Program-made: the position numbers and the translations under genes
NCBI RefSeq assembly: GCF_900117395.1
Contig: NZ_FPEG01000003.1
Span: forward strand, 62,001 to 126,000
Origin: Agrococcus sp. Marseille-P2731
Lineage (GTDB): Bacteria; Actinomycetota; Actinomycetes; Actinomycetales; Microbacteriaceae
Direction of reading: 5' to 3'
Length of the DNA stretch: 64,000 nt
The notes under the pieces: generated by a model
Database searches by the model: none
Seen by the model: the letters and a program-made list of their open reading frames with translations, nothing else
Told to the model about the DNA's origin: nothing
Shown: positions 24,359-32,886 of the stretch, one piece after another
How the letters are laid out: each line of letters begins with the position of its first letter
Position numbering within the stretch: position 1 is the stretch's first letter

Positions 24359-25353
24359 TCCTCGATCGGCTCGTCGTCGGTCGTCAGGTGCGGTGCGATG
24401 TCCCGCGGATCCATCTGCCCGTCGAGCACGAGCTTCACCTGCTCGAGGATCGGCATCCGCACCCCCTTGGCAGCCGCCAGCTGCGCCACCGGATCGACGG
24501 AGGCGAGCCCCTCGGCCACCTGCTCCATGCGAGCGATGACGTCGGTGCGCGAGTAGCCCATGCCGAGCAGCCGGCCGGCGGTGAAGTTGCGCGACAGCGG
24601 CGAGGCGCAGGTGGCGATGAGGTCGCCGAGGCCCGCGAGCCCGCGCAGCGTCTCGCGCTCCGCGCCGTGTGCCACGGCGAAGTCGGTCACCTCTGCGAGG
24701 CCGCGCGTGATGATCGAGGCCTTCGTGTTCTCGCCGTAGCCGACGCCGTCGACGATGCCGATGGCGAGGGCGACGAGGTTCTTCAGCACTCCCCCGAACT
24801 CGGTGCCGATCACGTCGGTGTTGATGAAGGAGTGGAAGTAGTCGTTGCGGGCGCGCTTGGCGACCGCGCGCGCGGTCTCGGCGCTCGCCGACGACACCAC
24901 GGCGGCGGTCGGCTGCTCCTGCGCGATCTCGAGCGCGAGGTTCGGCCCCGAGACGACCGCGATGCGCTCCACCCCGAGCCCCAGCTCCTCGGCGATGACC
25001 TCGCTCATGCGCATGCGCGAGCCGGCCTCCACGCCCTTCATGAGGCTCACGATCGGCGCGCCGGGCTCGATCGCATCGCCGTGCTCGCGCAGCAGCAGCC
25101 GCAGCTGCTGGCTCGGCACGGCGAGGTAGACCTGGGATGCGCCTGCCAGCGCCGCGCGCACATCGCTCGTCGCGTGCAGGGTCGCGGGCAGCGTGATGCC
25201 CGGCAGGTAGCGGGTGTTGCGCCGTGCCTCGTCGATCTCTCGCGCCGCCTCGGGCCGGCGCGCCCAGAGCACCGTCTCAGCACCGCCGTCGGCCAGCGCC
25301 TTCGCGAACGTCGTCCCCCAGCTGCCGGCGCCCAGGACGACGGCGTCAGCCAT
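24355..25353 (-). CDS. gpsA: NAD(P)H-dependent glycerol-3-phosphate dehydrogenase
   Basis: A 332-residue cytosolic enzyme reducing dihydroxyacetone phosphate to sn-glycerol-3-phosphate for phospholipid synthesis. The Rossmann motif VVLGAGSWGTTFAKALAD begins at residue 5. GPNLALEIA, FHSFINTDVIGTEFGGVLKNLVALAIGIVDGVGYGENTKA (with the catalytic Lys) and GLAGLGDLIATCASPLSRN are present. The start chosen (MADAVV) overlaps the plsC stop by 8 nt. Its product feeds the acyltransferase encoded just upstream, so the operon couples both steps. Confidence 0.96.
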   Translation of the reverse strand: MADAVVLGAGSWGTTFAKALADGGAETVLWARRPEAAREIDEARRNTRYLPGITLPATLHATSDVRAALAGASQVYLAVPSQQLRLLLREHGDAIEPGAPIVSLMKGVEAGSRMRMSEVIAEELGLGVERIAVVSGPNLALEIAQEQPTAAVVSSASAETARAVAKRARNDYFHSFINTDVIGTEFGGVLKNLVALAIGIVDGVGYGENTKASIITRGLAEVTDFAVAHGAERETLRGLAGLGDLIATCASPLSRNFTAGRLLGMGYSRTDVIARMEQVAEGLASVDPVAQLAAAKGVRMPILEQVKLVLDGQMDPRDIAPHLTTDDEPIEE

Positions 25354-26158
25354 CGGTGCGCTCGTCGTCGGCCGCACCCGGTGCCGTGCCCGGCGCATCC
25401 CGTCGGTGGTCGAACCTGCCGATCTCGCTCTGGCCGTGCTTGGAGGGGTCGTGGCGCTCAGCCGGGGGCGCCTCGCCGCGCAGCTCGCCGAGCAGTGCCG
25501 CGATCGCCGCCATCACGCGGTCGGTGGCGGCGGTCATCGCCTGCTGGTCGGTGCGGCCGGCGAACTCCGACAGGTCGACGGGCGGGCCGAAGAGGATGTG
25601 GATGTGCTTGCGCGGGAACGGATGGATGCGCTTGCCGTAGCGCGGCATCAGGTGCTGCGTGCCCCAGTGCGCGGCGGGGATGAGCGGCACGCCCGCTTCG
25701 AGCGCCATGCGCACGGCGCCGGTCTTGCCGCGCATCGGCCACAGGTCGGGGTCGCGCGTCAGCGAGCCCTCGGGGTAGATGATGACGCCCAGCTCGTCGC
25801 GCACGACCGTGCGCGCCGCCTCGAGCGACTGGCCGTGCGCGCTCGGGCGGCCGCTGCGCTCGACCGGGATCTGCCCTGCGGCGCGCAGGATGCGCCCGAC
25901 CACGGGGATCTCGAACAGGCTCGCCTTCGCCATGAAGCGCGGGATGCGGCCCGACTTGTAGATCGCGACCGCCATCACGAGCGGGTCGATCTCGCTGTAG
26001 TGGTTCGGGGAGATGACGAACGCGCCGCGCGCGGGCACGTGCTCGTTGCCGCGGATGTGCAGCTTCGTCATCGCCGCGATGGCCGGCAGCACCGCAGCCG
26101 CGAGGCCGCGATACACCGGCGTGCGCTCGTGCTTCGGAGGCTTGCCGGGCAGGCCCAT
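25346..26158 (-). CDS. plsC: 1-acyl-sn-glycerol-3-phosphate acyltransferase (PlsC family)
   Basis: A 270-residue membrane-associated acyltransferase. The catalytic H-x4-D motif is SPNHYSEIDPLVM (about 51-63), the substrate motif is IIYPEGSLTRD (about 125-135), and PLIPAAHWGTQH follows. The last 40 residues are a charged disordered tail. It converts lysophosphatidate to phosphatidate; a close relative acting on another acyl acceptor cannot be excluded. The ATG shares one base with the murA stop. It sits between murA and gpsA, linking wall and phospholipid synthesis. Confidence 0.9.
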   Translation of the reverse strand: MGLPGKPPKHERTPVYRGLAAAVLPAIAAMTKLHIRGNEHVPARGAFVISPNHYSEIDPLVMAVAIYKSGRIPRFMAKASLFEIPVVGRILRAAGQIPVERSGRPSAHGQSLEAARTVVRDELGVIIYPEGSLTRDPDLWPMRGKTGAVRMALEAGVPLIPAAHWGTQHLMPRYGKRIHPFPRKHIHILFGPPVDLSEFAGRTDQQAMTAATDRVMAAIAALLGELRGEAPPAERHDPSKHGQSEIGRFDHRRDAPGTAPGAADDERTDG

Positions 26159-27519
26159 CAGCCCTCCACGTCGAAGTCTGCGCCCAGCGTCTCCAGCTTC
26201 TCGATGAAGCGCTCGTAGCCGCGGGCGATGATCCCCACGTTCGAGATGCGGCTCGTGCCCTCTGCGGTCAGCGCCGCCACGAGGTGGCTGAAGCCGCCCC
26301 GCAGGTCGGGCACGGTCACATCCGCGCCGTGCAGCTCGACGGGGCCGGCGATGACCGCCGAGTGCTCGTAGTTGCGCTGGCCGAAGCGGCAGGCGTGGCT
26401 GCCGAGGCAGTCGGTGTGGATCTGGATGCGCGCGCCCATCTCGACCAGCGCCTCCGTGAACCCGAAGCGCTGCTCGTACACGGTCTCGTGCACGATCGAG
26501 ATGCCGTTCGCCTTCGCGAGCGCGACCACGAGCGGCTGCTGCCAGTCCGTCATGAAGCCGGGGTGCACATCCGTCTCGACCACGACGGGCTTCAGGTCGC
26601 CGCCGGGGTGCCAGAAGCGGATGCCGTCGTCCTCGATCTGGAAGGCGCCACCGGCCTTGCGGTAGACGTTGAGGAACGTCGTCATCTCGGGCTGGCGCGC
26701 GCCCTCGAGGAAGATGTCGCCGCCGGTCGCGAGCGCCGCGCACGCCCAGGAGGCGGTCTCGTTGCGGTCGAAGAGCGCGGTGTGGCTGTAGCCGACGAGC
26801 TTCTCGACGCCCTCGATGCGGATGGTGCGGTCGGTGTCGACCTGGATCTCGGCGCCCATCTTCTGCAGGATCGCGATGAGGTCCATGATCTCGGGCTCGA
26901 CCGCTGCGTTCGTGAGCTCGGTGCGGCCGCGCGCGCGCACGGCGCCGAGCAGCACCTGCTCGGTGGCACCGACCGAGGGGTAGGGCAGATCGATCTTGGC
27001 GCCGTGCAGGCCGTTCGGAGCGGTCATGCGGATGCCGCTGGGCAGCTTCTCGACGACGGCGCCGAAGTTGCGCAGCACCTCGAGGTGGAAGTCGATCGGT
27101 CGGTCGCCGATGTGGCAGCCGCCGAGGTCGGGGATGAAGGCCTCGCCGAGCTGGTGCAGCAGCGGGCCGCAGAACAGGATCGGGATGCGGCTGGAGCCCG
27201 CATGCGCGTTGATCGAGGTCTCGTGCGCCGTGCGCACGTTGGCCGGGTCGAGGCGCAGGGTGTCGCCGTCGCGCTCGACCGTGACGCCGTGGAGCTCGAG
27301 CAGGCCCTGCACGACGCGCACGTCGCTGATCTGCGGCACGCTGCGCAGCTCTGACGGGCCCTCGCCCAGCAGCGACGCGACCATCGCCTTCGTGACGAGG
27401 TTCTTCGCGCCCTTCATCTGGATGCGGCCCTGCAGCGGCTTGCCGCCGCGGACGGTGATGCGGTCGACGTTCATGCCGACTGCTGCGCCAGCGCTCTTGC
27501 TGAACTCGGTCAGATTCAC
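26158..27519 (-). CDS. murA: UDP-N-acetylglucosamine 1-carboxyvinyltransferase
   Basis: A 453-residue EPSP-synthase-fold enzyme transferring enolpyruvate from PEP to UDP-GlcNAc, the first committed peptidoglycan step. K36-x2-K39-N40 (MKGAKN) binds substrate. The catalytic loop cysteine is present as C135 in [12 protein letters not shown], so the enzyme should be fosfomycin-sensitive, unlike the Asp form of mycobacteria. [15 protein letters not shown] is near the C-terminus. GTG 27519 overlaps the leuD stop (GTGA); an internal ATG (MNVDR) 15 codons later would also give a complete domain. Confidence 0.95.
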   Translation of the reverse strand: MNLTEFSKSAGAAVGMNVDRITVRGGKPLQGRIQMKGAKNLVTKAMVASLLGEGPSELRSVPQISDVRVVQGLLELHGVTVERDGDTLRLDPANVRTAHETSINAHAGSSRIPILFCGPLLHQLGEAFIPDLGGCHIGDRPIDFHLEVLRNFGAVVEKLPSGIRMTAPNGLHGAKIDLPYPSVGATEQVLLGAVRARGRTELTNAAVEPEIMDLIAILQKMGAEIQVDTDRTIRIEGVEKLVGYSHTALFDRNETASWACAALATGGDIFLEGARQPEMTTFLNVYRKAGGAFQIEDDGIRFWHPGGDLKPVVVETDVHPGFMTDWQQPLVVALAKANGISIVHETVYEQRFGFTEALVEMGARIQIHTDCLGSHACRFGQRNYEHSAVIAGPVELHGADVTVPDLRGGFSHLVAALTAEGTSRISNVGIIARGYERFIEKLETLGADFDVEG

Positions 27520-28124
27520 TGGGTTCCTTCCCTGACGGGCTGCGTCGTGGGCATCCACGCCGGTCGGTTCGCCTCGAAGGCCGTGATGGCGGCTTCGTCG
27601 CGGAGGGTCAGGGCGATGTCATCGAGCCCTTCGAGCAGGCGCCAGCGAGTGTAGTCGTCGATCTGGAAGGGATGCGCGACGCCGTTCGCCGTGGCGGTGC
27701 GCGCCTCGAGATCGGCCGTGACCTCGGCGCCGGGCGCCTCGCGCGCGATCGCCCACAGCGCCTCCATCGTCTCCTCGGAGATCTGGCCGACGAGCAGCCC
27801 CTGCTTGCCGGCGTTGCCGCGGAAGATCTCGCCGAAGCGCGGGCCGAGCACGGCGCTGAAGCCGAAGTCGCGCAGCGCCCAGACGGCGTGCTCGCGGCTC
27901 GAGCCGGTGCCGAAGTCGTGCCCGACGACGAGGATGCCGCCGCGCTTGAAGGGCTCGCGGTTGATGACGAAGTCGGGATCCTGCCGCCACGAGTGGAAGA
28001 GGGCGTCGTCGTAGCCGGTCTTCGTGACGCGCTTCAGGAACACCGCGGGGATGATCTGGTCGGTGTCGACGTTCGACCGCTCGAGCGGCACGATGGGGCC
28101 CGTCAGGGTGCTGATCTTCTCCAT
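27516..28124 (-). CDS. leuD: 3-isopropylmalate dehydratase, small subunit
   Basis: A 202-residue swivel-domain subunit of isopropylmalate isomerase (leucine biosynthesis). Motifs are [18 protein letters not shown] (about 15-32), [23 protein letters not shown] with the substrate-binding GSSREH, and [15 protein letters not shown]. It lies 2 bp downstream of leuC and overlaps murA by 4 nt, so leucine-pathway and cell-wall genes are read on one transcript. Length matches other bacterial LeuD (about 200). Confidence 0.97.
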   Translation of the reverse strand: MEKISTLTGPIVPLERSNVDTDQIIPAVFLKRVTKTGYDDALFHSWRQDPDFVINREPFKRGGILVVGHDFGTGSSREHAVWALRDFGFSAVLGPRFGEIFRGNAGKQGLLVGQISEETMEALWAIAREAPGAEVTADLEARTATANGVAHPFQIDDYTRWRLLEGLDDIALTLRDEAAITAFEANRPAWMPTTQPVREGTQ

Positions 28125-28126
28125 GC

Positions 28127-29626
28127 TCAGGCCTCCTCGGCCGTCGGCTGCTGCGGATCGACGATCTGCATCTCGTCGGCGCTCACGTTCTGCGGGTCGC
28201 GCCGGGCGGGCGCCTGCCCGTCGCCCTGCAGGTCCCAGGGGCTCGAGAGCGTGCCGCGGATCGCGGTCGCCGCAGCGACGAGCGGCGAGACCAGGTGGGT
28301 GCGCCCGCCCTTGCCCTGGCGCCCCTCGAAGTTGCGGTTCGAGGTCGACGCGCAGCGCTCGCCTGGCGCGAGCTGATCGGGGTTCATGCCCAGGCACATC
28401 GAGCAGCCGGCGAAGCGCCACTCGGCACCGAAGTCCTTGAACACCTTGTCGAGCCCGAGCGCCTCGGCCTCGAGGCGCACCCGAGCCGAGCCCGGCACGA
28501 CCATGACCTTCACCCCATCCGCCTTCTGCTTGCCGCGGATGATCTCGGCGGCAGCGGTAAGATCCTCGACGCGCGAGTTCGTGCACGAGCCGATGAAGAC
28601 GGTGTCGACCGGGATGTCCTTGAGCTTCGTGCCGGGGCGGAGGTCCATGTACTCGAGCGCGCGCTCTGCGGCTGCGCGGTCGGTCGGGTCGGTGAACGAC
28701 TCGGGCGAGGGCACCTCGCCGGAGAGCGAGACGCCCTGGCCGGGGTTCGTGCCCCAGGTGACGAAGGGCTCGAGCTCGTTCGCGTCGAGGAAGATCTCGG
28801 CGTCGAAGACGGCGTCGTCATCGGTCGGGAGGGTGCGCCAGTAGTCGAGCGCTGCCTCCCAGTCGGCGCCCTTCGGCGCGTGCGGCTTGTCCTTGACGTA
28901 GGCGAAGGTCGTCTCGTCCGGGGCGACCATGCCGGCGCGGGCGCCGGCCTCGATCGACATGTTGCAGATCGTCATGCGGCCCTCGACCGAGAGCGAGCGG
29001 ATCGCGCTGCCGCGGTACTCGAAGACATAGCCCGCGCCGCCGCCCGTGCCGATCTGGGCGATCACGGCGAGGATGATGTCCTTCGCGGTGACGCCGGGGC
29101 GCAGCTCGCCCTCGACGTTCACGGCCATGGTCTTGAAGGGCTTGAGCGGCAGCGTCTGGGTCGCCATGACGTGCTCGACCTCGCTCGTGCCGATGCCGAA
29201 CGCCATCGCGCCGAACGCCCCGTGCGTCGAGGTGTGCGAGTCGCCGCAGACGACCGTCACGCCGGGCAGCGTGAGGCCCAGCTGCGGACCGACGAGGTGC
29301 ACGATGCCCTGCTCCTTGTCGCCGAGCGAGTGGATCCGCACGCCGAACTCGGCGGCGTTGTGGCGCAGCGTCTCGATCTGCTTGCGGCTCGTCGGATCCT
29401 GGATCGGCTTGTCGATCTCGAGCGTGGGGGTGTTGTGGTCCTCCGTCGCGACGGTGAGGTCGGTGCGACGCATCGGCCTGCCGGCCTGGCGGAGGCCGTC
29501 GAAGGCCTGCGGGCTCGTCACCTCGTGGACGAGGTGGAGGTCGATGTAGATGAGGTCGGGTGCCCCGTCGGCACCCTTGACGACGACGTGGTCGTCCCAC
29601 ACCTTCTCTGCGAGCGTCTTGCCCAT
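28127..29626 (-). CDS. leuC: 3-isopropylmalate dehydratase, large subunit
   Basis: A 499-residue aconitase-family subunit carrying the catalytic [4Fe-4S] cluster. Cluster cysteines are in [12 protein letters not shown] and [12 protein letters not shown]. Substrate motifs include [37 protein letters not shown] and [21 protein letters not shown]. The C-terminal 30 residues beyond the domain are a polar tail. With LeuD it isomerises 2- to 3-isopropylmalate. It heads the leuC-leuD-murA-plsC-gpsA-ddl-DUF488 block and diverges from mdh. I see no leader peptide or T-box in the 165-bp upstream gap. Confidence 0.97.
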   Translation of the reverse strand: MGKTLAEKVWDDHVVVKGADGAPDLIYIDLHLVHEVTSPQAFDGLRQAGRPMRRTDLTVATEDHNTPTLEIDKPIQDPTSRKQIETLRHNAAEFGVRIHSLGDKEQGIVHLVGPQLGLTLPGVTVVCGDSHTSTHGAFGAMAFGIGTSEVEHVMATQTLPLKPFKTMAVNVEGELRPGVTAKDIILAVIAQIGTGGGAGYVFEYRGSAIRSLSVEGRMTICNMSIEAGARAGMVAPDETTFAYVKDKPHAPKGADWEAALDYWRTLPTDDDAVFDAEIFLDANELEPFVTWGTNPGQGVSLSGEVPSPESFTDPTDRAAAERALEYMDLRPGTKLKDIPVDTVFIGSCTNSRVEDLTAAAEIIRGKQKADGVKVMVVPGSARVRLEAEALGLDKVFKDFGAEWRFAGCSMCLGMNPDQLAPGERCASTSNRNFEGRQGKGGRTHLVSPLVAAATAIRGTLSSPWDLQGDGQAPARRDPQNVSADEMQIVDPQQPTAEEA

Positions 29627-29791
29627 ATCGATCTCCCCCAACACGGCCGGGCCCCGTCGTGCCCGTCTGCCAAGTCTACGCGTGGGCCTGTGCTGGCCCC
29701 CTGCAGGCGAACGCGTCGGCGGGTGCGCGTGTTCCCGTCGCCCCCGCTCGAAGCCCTGGTGGTGCACCGGCGCAGGCGGCACGATGGGGGC

Positions 29792-30823
29792 ATGATCGCT
29801 CACTCCTCCCCCGCCGGTGCCACGCAGCCGGCGGGCTCCCGCACGCCCGTCACCGTCGCCGTCACCGGCGGCGCCGGCCAGATCGGCTACCAGTTGCTGT
29901 TCCGCATCGCTGCGGGCGACATGCTCGGGCCCGACCAGCCCGTGCGCCTGCGGATCCTCGAGGTCGAGCCGGCGCTGCCGGCGCTCGAGGGCGTCGTGAT
30001 GGAGCTGCACGACGCGGCCTTCCCACTGCTGGCCTCCGTCGACACGACGGCGGATGCGGCGGTCGCCTTCGAGGGCGCAGATCACGCGCTGCTCGTGGGC
30101 GCGCGGCCGCGCGCGAAGGGCATGGAGCGCTCCGACCTGCTCGCGGCCAACGGGGCGATCTTCGCCGCGCAGGGACGCGCGATCCAGGAGGGCGCGAGCG
30201 ACCGCATCCGCATCACCGTGACCGGGAACCCGGCGAACACCAACGCCCTGATCGCAGCCGCCGCGGCGCCTGACATCCCGCGCGAGCGCTTCTCAGCGCT
30301 CACCCGGCTCGACCACAACCGCGCGATCGCGCAGCTCGCCGCGAAGACCGGCGCCGCGGTCGCCGACGTGCGTCGGATGATCGTGTGGGGCAACCACTCG
30401 GCGACGCAGGTACCCGACGTGACGCACGCGCTCGTGGCGGGTCAGCCCGCTGTCGACCTGGTCGAGCGCGAGTGGGTCACAGACCAGTTCGTGCCGACGG
30501 TGGCGAACCGGGGCGCTGCGATCATCGAGGCGCGCGGGGCGTCGTCGGCGGCGTCGGCCGCCTCGGCGACGGTCGACCACGTGCGCGACTGGGCGCTCGG
30601 CACGGCCGACGGCGACTGGACGTCGATGTCGGTGCTCTCTCGCGGCGAGTACGGGGTGCCGGAGGGGCTCGTGTCGTCGTTCCCCGTCACCGTGGCCGGC
30701 GGCGAGTGGTCGATCGTCGAGGGGCTCGCGATGGATGCCGACGTGCGCGCGCAGCTCGACCGCTCGGTCGCGGAGCTCACCGAGGAGCGCGAGGCGGTGC
30801 GGGCGCTCGGCCTGATCGGCTGA
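29792..30823 (+). CDS. mdh: Malate dehydrogenase
   Basis: A 343-residue NAD-dependent MDH of the cytosolic-like (type 2) class. The Rossmann motif [21 protein letters not shown] is at about 24-44; [17 protein letters not shown] (mobile loop with substrate Arg), [18 protein letters not shown] (catalytic Asp) and [13 protein letters not shown] (catalytic His) follow. It interconverts malate and oxaloacetate in the TCA cycle. The N-terminus has an extra 18 residues before the first strand, which is common in actinomycete enzymes. It diverges from leuC and converges with the zinc-ribbon gene. Confidence 0.96.
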   Translation: MIAHSSPAGATQPAGSRTPVTVAVTGGAGQIGYQLLFRIAAGDMLGPDQPVRLRILEVEPALPALEGVVMELHDAAFPLLASVDTTADAAVAFEGADHALLVGARPRAKGMERSDLLAANGAIFAAQGRAIQEGASDRIRITVTGNPANTNALIAAAAAPDIPRERFSALTRLDHNRAIAQLAAKTGAAVADVRRMIVWGNHSATQVPDVTHALVAGQPAVDLVEREWVTDQFVPTVANRGAAIIEARGASSAASAASATVDHVRDWALGTADGDWTSMSVLSRGEYGVPEGLVSSFPVTVAGGEWSIVEGLAMDADVRAQLDRSVAELTEEREAVRALGLIG

Positions 30824-30849
30824 CCGGGCGCACCCGCTGGGCTGGCGGC

Positions 30850-31269
30850 TCAGCGCAGGATGTCGCCGAGCCAGTTGCGGCCGCCGCGCTGGTTGCCGCG
30901 CTGGCCGCCCTGCTGACCGGCGCGCTGCTGCACGGTGCGGATGACCTTGTCGGCGATGCGGCCGACGGTGTCGCTGGAGCCCTGCTGGCCGGGCTGCTCC
31001 TGTCCGTGCGACTGCTGGCCGTACGGCTGCTGCTGGCCGTGCATCGGCTGGCCGTAGGGCTGCTGGCCGTGCGGCTGCTGCGGCTCGTAAGGCTGCTGCG
31101 CGAACTGCTGCTGCTCGGCGCCACCAAGACCCTGCTGCTGCGCGCGGTCGATCAGCTTGTCGAGCTCACCCCGGTCGAGCCAGATCCCCCTGCACTCCGG
31201 GCAGTAGTCGATCTCGATGCCGCTGCGCTCGCTCATCACCAGGGTCGCTGCGTCGTTCGGGCACTGCAT
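30850..31269 (-). CDS. TFIIB-type zinc-ribbon protein with Gln/Gly-rich tail
   Basis: A 139-residue protein. Residues 1-42 form a zf-TFIIB domain (MQCPNDAATLVM, YCPECRGIWLDRGELDKLI) with C3, C23 and C26; the position of the second Cys is Asp, as in many members. Residues 45-100 are low complexity with repeated QQPYGQ / HGQQ units, and the tail is Gly/Arg/Gln-rich. The domain is common in actinobacterial and proteobacterial proteins of unknown function. No membrane helix is seen. It converges with mdh. Confidence 0.82.
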   Translation of the reverse strand: MQCPNDAATLVMSERSGIEIDYCPECRGIWLDRGELDKLIDRAQQQGLGGAEQQQFAQQPYEPQQPHGQQPYGQPMHGQQQPYGQQSHGQEQPGQQGSSDTVGRIADKVIRTVQQRAGQQGGQRGNQRGGRNWLGDILR

Positions 31270-31551
31270 GAGGGGTCCTCTCGTCAGAAGACTCCAGCAT
31301 CGCCGCGTCGCCTATGCGTCGGCCCGGTGCCACTGCGTCGGCTCGGTGCCTCGCGGCGCAGCGAGGCAGCGGGCGGCGGCGCTGGTGGCGTCCCCAGACG
31401 AGGACGCATCGGGGAATCGTCTCGAGACGAGGACGGAATGCGCAGACAGCTGCACATCGTCCTCGATTCGTGACAGGTGCCGACCGCCGGCCCACGACTG
31501 GCCGCCCACGGTTGGGCGACCGCGGCTAGCCGTCCGCACCGGGATGCGTCC

Positions 31552-32409
31552 TCAGCTCGCGGAGGCCTGCTCCCCCACCCGACCGGGCCTCCCCTGCGAC
31601 AGCACCAACGAGATCGTCGCCATCGTCCGCGCGATGTCGTGCACGACCTCCGCATAGCCGAAGCGCAGCCCACGATCGCCCTGGTCCGTGATCGCACGGT
31701 CGCGTCGTCGATCCTTCGCCGCCTGGCGAGCGTTGTCGTGCCACTCGTCGCCGTCGGCCTCGACGTACAGCCAGCCGTCGATCAGCAGATCGCTGAAGCT
31801 CCCGCCCGGCGCCGGCACCTGCGACTCGACGCTCCAGCCGCGTTCCAAGCACGGCACGCGCACGAGCGACTCCAGCCCTGAACCCGCGTGCCGGTCGAGC
31901 ATCCTCCGCCATCGCGCGCACCGCTTGGGCAGCTTCCCGAACAAGCGGTCGAGCTCCGGTTCACCGATCAGGCCGCGGTGCAGCGCGCTGTCGATCGACG
32001 CGATCGCGTGTGGCGCCTCCACGCGGCGCGCGTGCTGCGCCAGCGCATCGACGATGCTCACGCGCCATGGGCGAGCATCCGCCTCGTAGTCCTCCCAGAT
32101 GCGGTCGCCGACGCTCGTCGCTGCCACGCCGCGCGTCGGTCTGGTGGCGATCTGCAGGCGTGGCTGCTCGGTCACCCAGACGCCGAAGCTGCCCAGTGCG
32201 GTCGCGCCGCCGAGCACGCCGTGCGCTTCGAGCGCCGCCCTGATCTCGGCGTCGGCCTCGCGCGGCATCACCCAGCTGCGGCCGACCGCTTGCACGCCGC
32301 CGCCCTCGATCGCCCGACGGATCTGCCTCGGCGTGTGCCCCAACGCCCGCAGTGCGGTGCGCGTCATCGCGCCGCCCGCGGCCGTCAGATCGAGCTCGAT
32401 GTCGCGCAT
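31552..32409 (-). CDS. AbiEi-antitoxin-like / DUF559 (Vsr-fold) protein
   Basis: A 285-residue protein of a type common in Microbacteriaceae. The N-terminal about 45 residues form a winged-helix segment resembling AbiEi antitoxins (ALGHTPRQIRRAIEGGGVQAV). The C-terminal about 110 residues are a DUF559, very-short-patch-repair-like nuclease fold (SFSDLLIDGWLYVEADGDEWH, then KDRRRDRAITDQGDRGLRFGY). The acidic ExD and the His resemble PD-(D/E)XK active sites. No partner AbiEii nucleotidyltransferase toxin is adjacent. Function unproved. ATG 32409 is chosen because it opens directly on the first helix. Confidence 0.7.
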   Translation of the reverse strand: MRDIELDLTAAGGAMTRTALRALGHTPRQIRRAIEGGGVQAVGRSWVMPREADAEIRAALEAHGVLGGATALGSFGVWVTEQPRLQIATRPTRGVAATSVGDRIWEDYEADARPWRVSIVDALAQHARRVEAPHAIASIDSALHRGLIGEPELDRLFGKLPKRCARWRRMLDRHAGSGLESLVRVPCLERGWSVESQVPAPGGSFSDLLIDGWLYVEADGDEWHDNARQAAKDRRRDRAITDQGDRGLRFGYAEVVHDIARTMATISLVLSQGRPGRVGEQASAS

Positions 32410-32770
32410 CCGGGCACTCTGCACGCGGCGGCGCGGGGGCGCGGGATGCGGTGGGGCGGCTGTGGAGGGCGAGGAATGCGGGAGCCGTGCTGGGCGCGGG
32501 ACTCGCGGCTGCGCGGAGCGCAGGTCCCAGGGCCGCGAAGCGGACGGCACGCGGGATGGCTACGGAGAGAGCGGAGCACCCGGGCGCGGGCGCCGCGGGC
32601 GGTCGTTGCCCGCGGCGGGCCGAGCGCACCGAGATGAGGACGTGAGCTGACGAAGTGGCCATTCGATCCTCTGCTGGGTGCGGATCCGCGATGCATCCTC
32701 TATCCGGGACCGCGGCGGCGCCTTACGGCGGGCGGCGGCGGAGGGCCACGGGCGCTGACGCGCACGGCCC
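32410..32770. other. Intergenic stretch with no supported gene
   Basis: About 360 bp between the DUF559 gene and the monooxygenase promoter. Open frames here are Arg/Ala/Pro-rich on both strands and look like GC-driven noise. I see no RNA gene, repeat or conserved hairpin. The DUF559 promoter should lie at its left end. Confidence 0.5.
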
Positions 32771-32799
32771 TTGCCCGCCGCATCCGACGACCGTATGCT
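32771..32799 (+). promoter_or_regulatory. Promoter of the FAD monooxygenase
   Basis: A -35 box TTGCCC (32771-32776), a 17-nt spacer and a -10 box TATGCT (32794-32799) put the transcription start near 32806. The putative IclR operator begins about 14 nt downstream of that. Confidence 0.55.
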
Positions 32800-32819
32800 C
32801 GTAGCAATAATCGAAGCGT

Positions 32820-32838
32820 GTGTTCAGATAGAGAACAC
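32820..32838. promoter_or_regulatory. Putative IclR operator upstream of the monooxygenase
   Basis: A perfect 6-bp inverted repeat GTGTTC-N7-GAACAC. The core GTTCAGATAGAGAAC (32822-32836) recurs with 13 of 15 positions matching (reverse orientation) just upstream of the iclR gene at 36640-36654. Confidence 0.55.
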
Positions 32839-32886
32839 CCGTCGTGACGAAGACGTCCGTCGTCTCACACAGGAGTGAGGAAGCCC

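Noticed and set aside
29627..29791. Possible T-box or leucine leader-peptide attenuator before leuC
   Set aside because: I found no run of Leu codons in a short frame and no T-box-like TGG motif with antiterminator stems; only a divergent promoter region with mdh is supported.
28295..30823. 842-codon plus-strand open frame covering the leuC region and mdh
   Set aside because: Only its last 343 codons (from 29792) are a real protein; the rest is the antisense shadow of leuC with Arg/His/Ala-biased composition typical of GC-rich noise.
31270..31551. Small open frames between the zinc-ribbon and DUF559 genes
   Set aside because: All are Arg/Ser/Pro-rich with no plausible ribosome-binding site and no domain resemblance.
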